Positions 29,907 to 40,347 of a stretch of DNA of 64,000 nucleotides are shown one piece after another. Each line of letters opens with the position of its first letter. Position 1 is the first letter of the stretch. Under the pieces are notes generated by a model. The model had not been told where the DNA came from, did no database searches, and saw only the letters and a program-made list of their open reading frames with translations. This stretch comes from Cercospora beticola (taxonomy: Eukaryota; Ascomycota; Dothideomycetes; Mycosphaerellales; Mycosphaerellaceae), in NCBI RefSeq assembly GCF_033473495.1, contig NC_088939.1, positions 1,178,001-1,242,000 of the forward strand, given 5' to 3'. Both the position numbers and the translations under genes were made by a program.

Positions 29907-32900
29907 ATGCACACTGTCGACTTGAGGCACCCCGGTTACGAAGACTCAAGCAATATCATTCTCACATTACAGGCACCAGATGATCCGAATGGTGGTATAC
30001 ACGCCGAGACCTTAAGGTTAGCTGGGTGCATCTTAGCTGGAAACAGATGGGATGGCTTTTTGAGTTCGACCCAGAGGGACGCGAAGCCTGTTGTGCCTGA
30101 CAAAGATGGTATTCTCCGAGGAAAGAATTACTACTTCCATGTGCCACGGGGAACGAATGAGGCTGGAGACAATATTATCGATCGCAGGAAGCGCTCGGAC
30201 AGCGGAGGACCATGGCCAATCGTAGCAAGGTTTGCTGACTGGGAGTGGCCAAAAGATGGTTTGCCGGAGATCTGGAAGTTGGCAGAAGAGGGTACTGCTC
30301 GCCAAGCTGAGCGGGTTAAGTCTGGACTGGAGTCCAGTCTAGTGGATTCCAATAGAGCTTGCAGGTTATGCGGACGCGACGAAGAATGTGGAATGAGTCG
30401 CCTGTGGAGAAGTGACACGGACGCTGATCAGGTGGTGTTCGAAAGGGAGAAGTCGAAGACCAATATAGCTGAGGAGTTGAGAGGTGACTATGGCGATGAC
30501 GACGATGAAGAGCAAGATCAAGGAACCAGATCCGAAACTGAGAGCAACGATGGAGACGATCAAAATGACGAGGATGGCCTGACCGAGGATATGGCCGCTG
30601 ACCAGACCTCCTCGCCAGAAGGAGAAGAGGAGAAAAGCGAAAATGACAGCGAATCTGGATCCAGCGACACAAATGAAAGTGATTCGGAATCTAGTGAGGA
30701 TGGATCCGAAACTGATGACGATCCTCTATACGACAATCGGAACTGGATTCGCCTCGGCAGAGACTGCAGTGCTGAACCGGACGATTGCGATGTAAAAGAG
30801 GCATTTCGCTCGTATCAATGGCTGCTCGTTCCCAAGTTCGAACAGGACGGACGACCGGTCATTTGTGCCCACATCTTCAACCTTTGCGAAGACGGTATCA
30901 CTGCAGCTTCTCACAATCAACCTTTGAAACTTCCTTGGAAGAGCTCTATCGAGTTGATGTTCGCACACTTTGTGCAGGCTATATTCGAGCACATCGAAGT
31001 TTTCTTCACTGCTGGCACTGAGCGTGTGGTTCGAATCATGGATGCTGATGGGAAGAAGATCATCTTGGAAGCTGATGCCGAGACGTGTGGACTTTTGACG
31101 GTGCCTTCCGTCACCAAAACGTGGCCAATTGTGGAAGACAACGAGGATGCGAAATCCGCTGATGATGACTCTGACACCGACGATGATGATGAGGAGCCCG
31201 AGATTGTTGACTCTGACGACGACGATGCAGCCGATGCTGATGCTAGCGATGAATATGCGACTGATGGTGATGACAACGCAAAGAACGAAGCAGTCCCTGC
31301 AAATGCTGATGAAGATCAACTCGAGGAGCAAGTCATAACTTCCGCGGAGTTTCAGGCTCACATGCAGGAGCTGGCAGCTATGCTTGCTGACACTGGAGTT
31401 GACGATAGTGATTCTGAGGTCCCGGAAACTGTCACAAGGAGAGTGTTTCTGGACATAGGGTGTGATGTTTGTGATCAGCAAATATATGACATCCGCTATG
31501 CTTGTCTTGATTGCAGCGAGTATGACCTCTGTGCAGAATGCGTTGGGAAGCGCGGGACAGAGCATCCCGGACATCGCTTCTTGCCTCTGTACGAGAGTGG
31601 TTGGAGACAAGAAGTCCCCACTGGCAAGATGATAGCTCGCGAGAAGGCGGGAGCGGACTCTTCGGATAACGACAGCAGCTCAAGTGCGTCGGAGCACAAG
31701 AACGATGAAGATTTGGAGTCCCGCTTCGCCACCTTACTGGAGACACATATAGAGTCAGGGGACTTTCTGCAGTATTCAAAGAGCTTGACCGACACCTCAT
31801 CCGACAACGCCTGCATCCGTATCCTGCATTTGGAGCCAGGAGACGGTGAAGAACCTATAGTTGGTCATTTGGAAACTGTGAAGCTCTTGGATATCTTTCC
31901 ATTTGAAGCGCTCTCCTATTGCTGGGGCAATCCTGAGCCCCGAAGGGTCATCAACATCTCTGATGCACGTCTCGAGGTGGGCACAAATCTAAAGCTTGCC
32001 TTGTACCGACTGAGACACCCAGCCAATGTCCGCAAATTATGGATCGATGGGATATGCATCAATCAGGGCGATGTTCACGAGAAAACCGCACAGGTCACCA
32101 TGATGCGTGAGATATACGAGAAAGCTGAACAGACGGTTGTTTGGCTGGGTGAAGAAGCTGACGACAGTCGACTGGCGCTGGAAATGTGCAACAGAATGGT
32201 CAATGCACATGGAAATACATACATTCGACAAACGCTGGGGTTCGATGTGGAGAAACTATTCGTTCAAAATGCGGATGAAGGCGATGAGTCCGAAGCTTTT
32301 GATGAGGCCAAGCTCCAGCAAATGTTGACTGAAGCTGGTACGAGCTTTGACCTTGATCATGCTTTGTATAACCAAGCCCTGAAAGCGACTACGGATGCGA
32401 TGAAGACTGGCAAGGCCTATGAAGGACCATTGGAAGGGGCGATCAACCAAGCTTTGGCGGATGAAGGAATTAATGAAGAAGAGCTTGCGAGCATCGACTG
32501 GGAAGATGTTGGCCGCAGAATTGCCCAAGGAGAGGAATATGATGGACCACTGAAAGAGTTCGTCTATGCTCAGGTCGCCGAAGCCATGGCTGAGCTCGAA
32601 GAGGAAGGCGAGGTAAATGCTGACAGCGAAGGACAAGCAGGCGAGGATCAATCAAACGTTGATCCAGGTGAGGAACTCACCACTATTGCCACGACTGAGG
32701 AGGCCACGGAAGAGAGCTCAGCGATCAAGGCTCCGAGTGGTTCAACATATCACCATAGTGTAATTCTGCAAATCCTGCGTGCCCGTCAACAGAAGAAAGA
32801 CAACGCAGCCGCCGCAGAGCCACCAACGAGCGAAGAGATTGCAGCTCTCTATGCCCTTTTCGAACGCCCTTGGTTCAGCCGAATTTGGATCGTGCAAGAA

Positions 32901-34259
32901 GCTGGTGTCTCTTCAAATATTCTAGTCCAGTGTGGTGGCCAAAAACTCGACTGGTGGGCTTTCAGCTTCGGTTTCCTCATCACGCAAAAGCTCAAGCGTG
33001 TTGCTCGTCTAGGGCCAAAATCCCACCGCAACCTCGTTGTGATGAGTCGTACGAGATCCAGCATTCATGTTGGCAACACTATGAAGCACATGATGACCAA
33101 GCCAGATCCAGATTTGAGCATCACCTCGCTACTGTCGACCTATCGTGGCTACGAAGCCACAGATCCACGAGACAAGGTATTCGCATTACTCGGGATCGCG
33201 AGCTCGAATGAAGGCTTAGTTCCTGACTATACGAAAAGCTGCGAAGCAGTCTATCGAGACGTCGCAGCCACACTTCTCCAACAAAGCCCACATCTCGACG
33301 TACTCGCCTCCTGCCACGCTACCCCTGAACGTAACGAAAGCAAACCCTCCTGGGTCCCAGACTGGAGCGACCTAACCCGAAAACCCTACAAACTCTCTGG
33401 AAACCAAAACTTCGAAAGCAGCGAAGTCTCCACCGAACCTCTCCGAATCTTCAAAGCCTCCGCAGATACAACAACAGATTCCTCTCAACTCAAGGTCGAG
33501 AACAACAAACTCTACCTCCAAGGCTTCATCGCAGAAAAAATCTCCGCAATCTCCTCCGTCCTTTTGATCGATCAACAAGACCTCCTCATGCCCATCGAAT
33601 TCTCAAAACTAACAGACGGACAAGACTTCACGTCCATGATAAAATCCCTAACCCGCTTCTTCTCCGTCCTAAAAACTTTCCCCGCCGTCATCGAAGATTG
33701 GAAAGATTTCGCCGACATTCACAATCCCACCTCCCTCTCACCAACCCCCTTAACCTCAGGCGAAAATGAAGAAGAAAACTTCACAATCTTCGCCCGAACC
33801 CTCTGGACCGACCTCAAAGACCCCTCAACCTGTGTCTCAGATTGTAAAGAATGGCTCTCAAAACTTCAAAACGTTCACACCTTGATGCAAAAACTCCCTT
33901 CATTCCATAATGTGGAACCAGATGAAGAGAATTTCATGGCGTTGATTTTTGCAATGGTGCCGGTGATGCAAGGGTTAGATCCGAATGGTATGAAACTGTT
34001 GCACGAGCTGGGTTGTGTTCATACGCTTGATCGGAGACTGGCGAGGACGGTGAGTGGGAGATTGTGTTTGGCGCCGAAGGGGACGGAGGTTGGGGATTGT
34101 GTGGCTTTGTTGCAGGGAGGGAGGACGCCGTTTATTTTGAGAGCTGTTGCTGCTGAGGAGGTGGAGGAGTATACGCTCGTTGGGGAGACGTATGTGCATA
34201 GTATGATGTATGGGGAGGCGTGGGAGCCTGAGAGATGTCGGGAGTTATGTCTGGTGTGA
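29907..34259 (+). CDS. Large ZZ-zinc-finger and HET-domain protein
   Basis: Single-exon gene of 1,450 residues. HET domains occur in fungal allorecognition proteins that can trigger incompatibility-type cell death, but most HET proteins have no demonstrated role. Order: an N-terminal module with LAGCILAGNRWDGFL and LRGKNYYFHVP, a Cys pair region (CRLCGRDEEC), and two very acidic Asp/Ser/Glu stretches. A ZZ-type zinc finger follows at about 515-560 (CDVCDQQIYDIRYACLDC, then YDLCAEC and a His pair). The HET core starts near 650 with FEALSYCWG and KLWIDGICINQ, and ends with ERPWFSRIWIVQE and ATDPRDKVFALLGIA. About 250 residues of low-complexity sequence interrupt the HET core. The last 350 residues carry YVHSMMYGEAW-type ends usual in HET proteins. 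Codon use flips near 33900. Confidence 0.9.
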   Translation: MHTVDLRHPGYEDSSNIILTLQAPDDPNGGIHAETLRLAGCILAGNRWDGFLSSTQRDAKPVVPDKDGILRGKNYYFHVPRGTNEAGDNIIDRRKRSDSGGPWPIVARFADWEWPKDGLPEIWKLAEEGTARQAERVKSGLESSLVDSNRACRLCGRDEECGMSRLWRSDTDADQVVFEREKSKTNIAEELRGDYGDDDDEEQDQGTRSETESNDGDDQNDEDGLTEDMAADQTSSPEGEEEKSENDSESGSSDTNESDSESSEDGSETDDDPLYDNRNWIRLGRDCSAEPDDCDVKEAFRSYQWLLVPKFEQDGRPVICAHIFNLCEDGITAASHNQPLKLPWKSSIELMFAHFVQAIFEHIEVFFTAGTERVVRIMDADGKKIILEADAETCGLLTVPSVTKTWPIVEDNEDAKSADDDSDTDDDDEEPEIVDSDDDDAADADASDEYATDGDDNAKNEAVPANADEDQLEEQVITSAEFQAHMQELAAMLADTGVDDSDSEVPETVTRRVFLDIGCDVCDQQIYDIRYACLDCSEYDLCAECVGKRGTEHPGHRFLPLYESGWRQEVPTGKMIAREKAGADSSDNDSSSSASEHKNDEDLESRFATLLETHIESGDFLQYSKSLTDTSSDNACIRILHLEPGDGEEPIVGHLETVKLLDIFPFEALSYCWGNPEPRRVINISDARLEVGTNLKLALYRLRHPANVRKLWIDGICINQGDVHEKTAQVTMMREIYEKAEQTVVWLGEEADDSRLALEMCNRMVNAHGNTYIRQTLGFDVEKLFVQNADEGDESEAFDEAKLQQMLTEAGTSFDLDHALYNQALKATTDAMKTGKAYEGPLEGAINQALADEGINEEELASIDWEDVGRRIAQGEEYDGPLKEFVYAQVAEAMAELEEEGEVNADSEGQAGEDQSNVDPGEELTTIATTEEATEESSAIKAPSGSTYHHSVILQILRARQQKKDNAAAAEPPTSEEIAALYALFERPWFSRIWIVQEAGVSSNILVQCGGQKLDWWAFSFGFLITQKLKRVARLGPKSHRNLVVMSRTRSSIHVGNTMKHMMTKPDPDLSITSLLSTYRGYEATDPRDKVFALLGIASSNEGLVPDYTKSCEAVYRDVAATLLQQSPHLDVLASCHATPERNESKPSWVPDWSDLTRKPYKLSGNQNFESSEVSTEPLRIFKASADTTTDSSQLKVENNKLYLQGFIAEKISAISSVLLIDQQDLLMPIEFSKLTDGQDFTSMIKSLTRFFSVLKTFPAVIEDWKDFADIHNPTSLSPTPLTSGENEEENFTIFARTLWTDLKDPSTCVSDCKEWLSKLQNVHTLMQKLPSFHNVEPDEENFMALIFAMVPVMQGLDPNGMKLLHELGCVHTLDRRLARTVSGRLCLAPKGTEVGDCVALLQGGRTPFILRAVAAEEVEEYTLVGETYVHSMMYGEAWEPERCRELCLV

Positions 34260-34860
34260 TGCTTGGATGCGGGCAGAAGCAGTGATGACGAAGCTCGCGT
34301 GAGCGAAAGAGAATGTCAATCGAGTAATGTTATACAAATAATACATGCATTGCTTTGACGCTGCGCAAAGGCGAGCAGTCTACCATTTTTTGCGTGAAAG
34401 GGGTATTAGCCATTCCCAAAAAAAGCAGTCAGTCCTGCCACAAAGAGTCCAATCCCAGAAAGCAAGCACACATTCTCATGTTCTTCTTACAGCAGTCTCC
34501 CTCTTGTCATCTATAGAAATTTCCAAACTGGTGAAAAACGCCTTTTATGCTCCTGCTCTGCGCCTACGTAGCGTCTTGTTACTTCGTGGATGCGCCCAGT
34601 GCAGGATTCGCCAGGACAAAGAGCTTGTCGTATACAAGGAAAGTCGGAATCCCATGTATACATCAAAAAGCTCGTTGCATGTCCGTGGGTGCTCGAGCAC
34701 GGGAGCGGGCAATAAAAACAATCGCGAGTGGATGAAGGAAAGTTGGTGATTCGTTTCAAGGTGTGATAAAACCGTAAGGTGTGCAACCGGTGTGTAGTTC
34801 TCGAGCACGTAGTTTATGGCGATGTCGATGGATGACAAAGGTCTGACGGACGTGCTTTTC
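34260..34860. other. Convergent intergenic region, HET gene / kinesin
   Basis: 3' flanks of two convergent genes. Open frames at 34345-34838 on both strands have no features. No gene is seen. Confidence 0.55.
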
Positions 34861-37800
34861 CTAGAAGCAGTTCAAGCCGCCCTTCTTCTTTTTTTTATTC
34901 GTGTTCAGCTCTGCCATGCGCTGCTCGAGCGCTTGTCGGGCGCGTTCAGCGCGAAGACGCATCTCGCGTTCTTCCTCGACAGCCTGGAGACTGGCGCGAG
35001 AACTGCTGCGCTCCTTACGCAAGCTGACCAGCTCGTCTTCCAGACTCTGGCATTTCTTTCGCCAATTCTCCATCTCAGATTTGGTCCGGTTTGCGGAGGT
35101 TTCAAGATCGACGAGCGCCTCTTCAAGCGTTGCTGTCAGTTGCTTCTCGGCAAACAAATGCTTCTCGATTGTGCGAATGCGCGCTTCCTGATCCTCAATA
35201 AGCTGCGAAACAGCTGGACTTGGAGTAACTTCGCGAGAAGCATGTCTCGAGGTTGGTGGCGAGTTGTTGTGCGGAGACTGGCCGCGTGGCGTTGGTGAAG
35301 TGGTTCGGTCGAGAGTGTTGCCAGACGGCGCCGAGGAATTGGGAGATCCAGGGAGAGGCGGCAGGGGAATTGAAGGCGGGGGAGTTGGCAGCGTTGCTGA
35401 CCCAGTCTTGCGTTGAGTGGATGAAGAAGAGCCTTGACGGCCAAGTACATGGCCAGCAGCATCGGGCGACAAGGAATCGCGGTTCCAGTTGGAGGAGGAA
35501 TTTGAGGTGACTGAGAGATGCTTGAAAGCATTGAGTTGTTGCTGCTTCAAGTTAGCGGTTGTAGCACAGCCACATGTATCACGACGACTCACCTCGAGAT
35601 GAATGCTTCTCGACTTGGCTTCCTCCAGTTCCTTCTCCAATGCGCTGCGGGCCTCGCTCGTCTCCGATTGCATGTTGGACAAGCGCTTGTTAGTTGCTTG
35701 ATGCTCATCGTACGTCGAATTGAGCTGTTCTTCGAGCTGGTCAACAAGCGCTGAGGTCTTGTTGTACTTGTCGGTCACCTCTTCCAGCTTCTTCGCTTTC
35801 TCCTCGCTCGATTTCTTCAGCTCCTCCACCTCGCTCTCCAACTCGTTCGAGCGGCTGACTGCGGTCTGCAATTGCTCCTGCACAGCTTTAAGATCATTTG
35901 TCGTCTTGAGATGTCTGCTATGCAACTCCTTGCCCTCCTCGACCAGGCCAGAGATGTGGCCGTGGAGCTGCTCCCGATCTGTCTCGTAGCCAAGGGCAGA
36001 TGACGCGAGGCGCAATAAGCTTGATACTTCATCCTTGGCCTCGTTGACTTGTGCCTCGAGGTCAGCTGTCACGTTATCATGTCTTTGCTGTAGCTCGGTG
36101 TAGCGAGCGGTATGCTCCTCGACCTCTTTGGTGTGAGCTGCTTGCAGGGATTCCAAGCTTTCTTGGTGAATGGTGATCGCCGACTTCTGAACCTGCAGCT
36201 GGCTTTCGAGGTTAGCCACGAGGTCCTTGTGTTGTGCAAGCTCCTTCTGTGCAAGGTCTCTCGCATCACTGTCGCTGTCAAGCCGTTTCTGCAAATCAGC
36301 GTGTTGCTGCTGCAAACTCTCCAGTCGACCACCGTGCTCATCGGCAGCAGTCTTGTGCTCCTTGACTTGTGCTTCGAGTTTCTCAACCAGAGCCTCCTGC
36401 TTCGAACGCTCCTGTTGCAGCTGCTCAAGGCGCTCGGCATGTTCCTCGGCGAGGGACTTGTGCTCCTTGACTTGCGTCTCAAGAGTCTCAACAATAGCTT
36501 GGTGCTTCGCTCGTTCCTGTTCCAGCAGATCATTCGCGCTAGTGTTCTCCTCGCCTGAGATAGATCGCTCGCTCTTCTGTGCTTGTTCCAGTGACGCCTG
36601 AAGCTCTGAGATGGTCTTCATGAGCGTGTTCTGCGACGCCGTCATGCTTTCAACTGCTTCGCGGTGCTTGCTCTCCCAAGCTGCGACCTCCTTCTGCAGT
36701 CTCTCGACCTCGTCGTCTTGGGATGCGCCTTCGATTGCCTGACCCTTCGACAGATCAGGCTGGGATACAACTTCCAAGCCTGGGGTCACTGGGAATTGTC
36801 CTGGTACCTCATTCGGAGTTGGCAATGAGTCAGCAGCAGAAGCTTGGTGCTCCGAAATGATGGTCTTGAGTCGCTCGACCTCGTCCTGCAGCTCCTTTTC
36901 CCTGGCAGCATGCTCCTCATAGAGGGCACGAATCTTGTTCTCGCTCTCCATGAGCTGCTCCCTCATCTGGCCGACCACTGAAAAGTCCACTCCTGATGCG
37001 CTAGCTGCTGCCAAGCTTGACCGTTCTCGCGTCAGACCGGTGATAATAGTCTGCTTCTGTTCCATGTCTTTGCGGAGGGTCACGATCTCGCCTTCCAATG
37101 TCTGCACACGCTCGGAACGCGAATGAAGCTCGGCCATCACCGTATTGAGGTGCTGCTCGAACGTGTGTCGCACATCAGCCTGATCCTCGAAGTTATTGAG
37201 TGCCATCGTGCGCAGCGACACATATGATCTCGAAGCTCGGTCGGAATTGCTGCCAAGTATCTCTTCTGACCTTCTCCTCCATGAACCCTTGGGAGGAAGT
37301 CCAGGAGATGAGCCGAAGCTTGGAGATGACGGGAATGCTGGTGATGACGATCGCTTGTTGTTTAGCACTTCTTGCTTCAATTCTTCAACCTGGCTCAATG
37401 TCGTCTCGTGTCGCTGCGCCAGACTCATGTAGTTCTTGGTGAGCTCCGCGACGGAAACCTCCTTTTCTGCATGTAACTTCTTGAGAGTCTCCATCTCGAG
37501 GAGGACCTGCTGATGCTCGCTGGTAGTCGGGCTCGGCTGAGCCTCATCGCCCGAAGGCTCCTTCGCTTTCTCTCCGGCGGCACCATTCAACTGCTGCTGC
37601 GAGGACAATTCCGAACGTGATGACCGCGAGGATGAAAGCTGCCCTTCGGTAGCCTTGTCCTCGTCTTTCATCCCCGCCTCTGCTAAAAAAGAGCTTCGGC
37701 TGCTCGCAGCAGTCGACTCTTCTTCCGGTTGCGCCTTGGTTTCAGCCTCCTTGCCATACTCCAGTTTCGCGAGCGTCTCCAGGGCTGTCCTGTACTTCTG

Positions 37801-40347
37801 TTGGAGGTTATCGTAGTCAGTCAGCACATTTTCGTGCTCGGATCTCAAGTCGAAGAATTCCTGTGTCAGGTTCTCAAGCTTTTCGGCCACAAAATCATCC
37901 TGCGCTGGTGTGCGCGCAGACTCTGCCGTGATCGTCTTCTTCAACTCTTCTCCAGCGACCGACAGCTTCTGCGTGTCCTCCTTATCGGACTCGTCTTCCG
38001 CCTTGACACTCGAGCCATCCCGGAATGGGTCGTAGTCGTCATTGTGGCCGTTTGTGTACGCCGCAGGCTCAGGTGAGCGACTTGACGCACGACCGTTCGT
38101 TGGAGCCTCTCGCATGCCATCGAGCTCGCCCAGGAGGTTATCAAGTCTGCCGATGCTTCTCTGCCGCTCCACCACATGCTCAAGACGGTCAATCTCACGC
38201 TGCATGATCTCTTGATCTTGCTCCGCTTCAGCCAGGCGCTCCTCGAGTGTGGAGATGTACTCTTCGGCATTGCCCTCGCTGTCCCGGACTCGCGCGATCT
38301 CCTTTCGCAGCTCATTGATCATGGTGTCTTTGCGGTCTTCCTCCGAGGAAGCGCCTTCCATCTTCTCCTCCAGATCACGGGTGTACGAGTCATTGTTGGC
38401 TTCCCGCTCCATGTATTTTGCGATCCGGGTTTGCAGTTGCTTTTGGATGGTATCCATATATGCCAATCGTGTCTCTTTCTCCAAAAGCGTGCTTTCTGTA
38501 CTTGAAAGCGAAGATCTCGTCTGAGAAAGTGACGTCTCAAGAGTTTGGATCGTCTTCTCGTACTCAAGCACAACTTGCTCAACGGCCTCGGCGAAGGAGT
38601 TCGATCGCTGGATGCGTTCGCTAGCATTCTCGCCGATTGCCTCATTGAGGATTGGGGTATCGCTTCCTTCACCACTTCGGGTTTTTGTGATCTCAGCGAT
38701 GAGCTTAGCGTGTCGCTGACTGAGGGCATTGTAATGTTCCTGCATATCCATCAATTGTGATTGCAGTTCGTTCTCACGACCCCGCGATCTATCCACGCGA
38801 TCATTGCCATCTAACATTCGTCCAGAAGTATGCTCGGAGTGGCGAAGTTGATCGCGCAGGAAGCTGACTTCAGCCCGCAGCCGGTCAATAGCGGCTTGTT
38901 TGTCCGTCTCTTCGTGGCTCTGTTGAATTTCGGGTTTGCTTTGGATCGCACGAGCTCTCTGAGCATAGGTGACTGTATTCAGCGTCTCGCTGAGATGGAA
39001 GACCGCAGGCGTCACACAGGCGACCATGAAAGTAATAGCGTTGCCTCCAAGTGAGTCTTGCAGCAATCGGGTGAGTCGAGAATCGCGATATGAGATATGG
39101 CCACTGCCGCCCTTCGCCGACAACTGAGAGATGACTTTGCCGAGACTAGCCAGACCTGCATTGATCGAGATACCCTCTTTTGCTCTTTCTCCCGTAGCGC
39201 CGGTATTCTTCAAACGTTCGCTACCGGCCAAATCCACGAAGTGTAGTTTGCTGTCCAGAGTGACGATGCTATCGCCTCCGTTGGTCTCCGCAAGCGGAAC
39301 TGATCTTCGTTTGTCCTGCTTAGATGTGAGGGGCGCATCGCCCTGCTTCCGTTGGATCAGATTCAGGCTGAAGACCGCATGTGAACGTGAGGAACGGGCA
39401 TTGATCGCGGTTGCATCCGTTTGCCTGATCTGCGATCCGAAGTTGAGAGCGTTTAGCATGTCCTCAACGGAGTTGATCGGGACTTGTGTTAAACCGGTGA
39501 GCATGATCCGACCTTTCGTATCTTCCCGAATTGCTACCTGGCCACGTTCCGCCTGGGGCACAGATTCTGGGATCAAGAGATCTCGCAATTGCTCGTTGTA
39601 TATCTCCACGTACGACGCGCGGAGTTCCCAATTCTTTGTGGCTGGATTGGCCTTCTGCAGAGAGAGGTAGGTCGGCAGCGCTTGAGTGGAGTAGCGTTTT
39701 GGCGTTTGCAGTCCAGAGGCTCTCACAGGGCCTTGTCCACCATTGAGCTTCTCGAACAGCGCTTCGGCAGCTCTGGGCACGATTCCCTTGACCTCCGCCT
39801 CGCTCTGCTCTGAGGGCCCCGCAGTGCCCATGGTATATGACTTGCCGGCACCCGACTGTCCATAGGCGAGGATCGAGACATTGTAGCCTTTGACAAATGA
39901 TGTCACACTGTCGCTCAGGTACTCCCAGACGCCCTCCTGGTCGGTCGTCTCGTCGAACACTCGGTCGAACACGAATAGCTTCTTCCCTTGTGGTGACTGC
40001 ACGGACAGGCTGTTGGGAGTCGGCACGTCACAGGTGCTCTCTCGGAATCGCTGCGGTATGAGGTCGTAGCCGGGATCGGAAGCCTGGAGTGGCGGTCGCA
40101 CACGCACAGCTGTATTGTTCTGCGGTTAGCACATGTGGTGGAGCATGAGGGAAGCGTGCGGTGTGTACGAACCAACTTTCACCGCTGTCCGCGAGGCGTC
40201 CTCGTCGCTGACCCGGCTGGCCGACATGCGGCTCTGGGTCCGCGAGTGAGTGGTCCGCATGTTCGCGGTCGGCGGCCGCTGGATGGCATTCGGCGACTGC
40301 GGTGGTGGTGAAAGAGGAGGTTCCATTGCATTCGCGAACAGGGGCAT
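34861..40347 (-). CDS. Kinesin with N-terminal motor and long coiled coil (kinesin-4/KIF21-like)
   Basis: Microtubule motor of 1,790 residues. Exons on the minus strand are 40347-40173, 40109-35593 and 35541-34861. The first splice (63 nt, GTTCGT donor) joins KV to AVRVRPPL, the conserved start of the motor. The second (51 nt, GTGAGT, GCTAAC branch) removes a non-conserved tail. Motor features are VFDRVFDE, the ATP loop GQSGAGKSYTMG, switch I SSRSHAVFSLN, switch II DLAGSERL, and the neck region TLNTVTYAQRARAI. A Ser/Pro-rich gap in the coiled coil separates a short final helix ending KKKKKGGLNCF. The long continuous coiled coil and motor sequence fit kinesin-4-type more than conventional kinesin, but subfamily assignment is tentative. 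An internal ATG at 40326 is an alternative start. Confidence 0.9.

Noticed and set aside
30726..31610. 294-codon minus-strand frame
   Set aside because: It is antisense to the acidic region of the HET gene, where GAT/GAC/GAA repeats leave the reverse frame free of stops.
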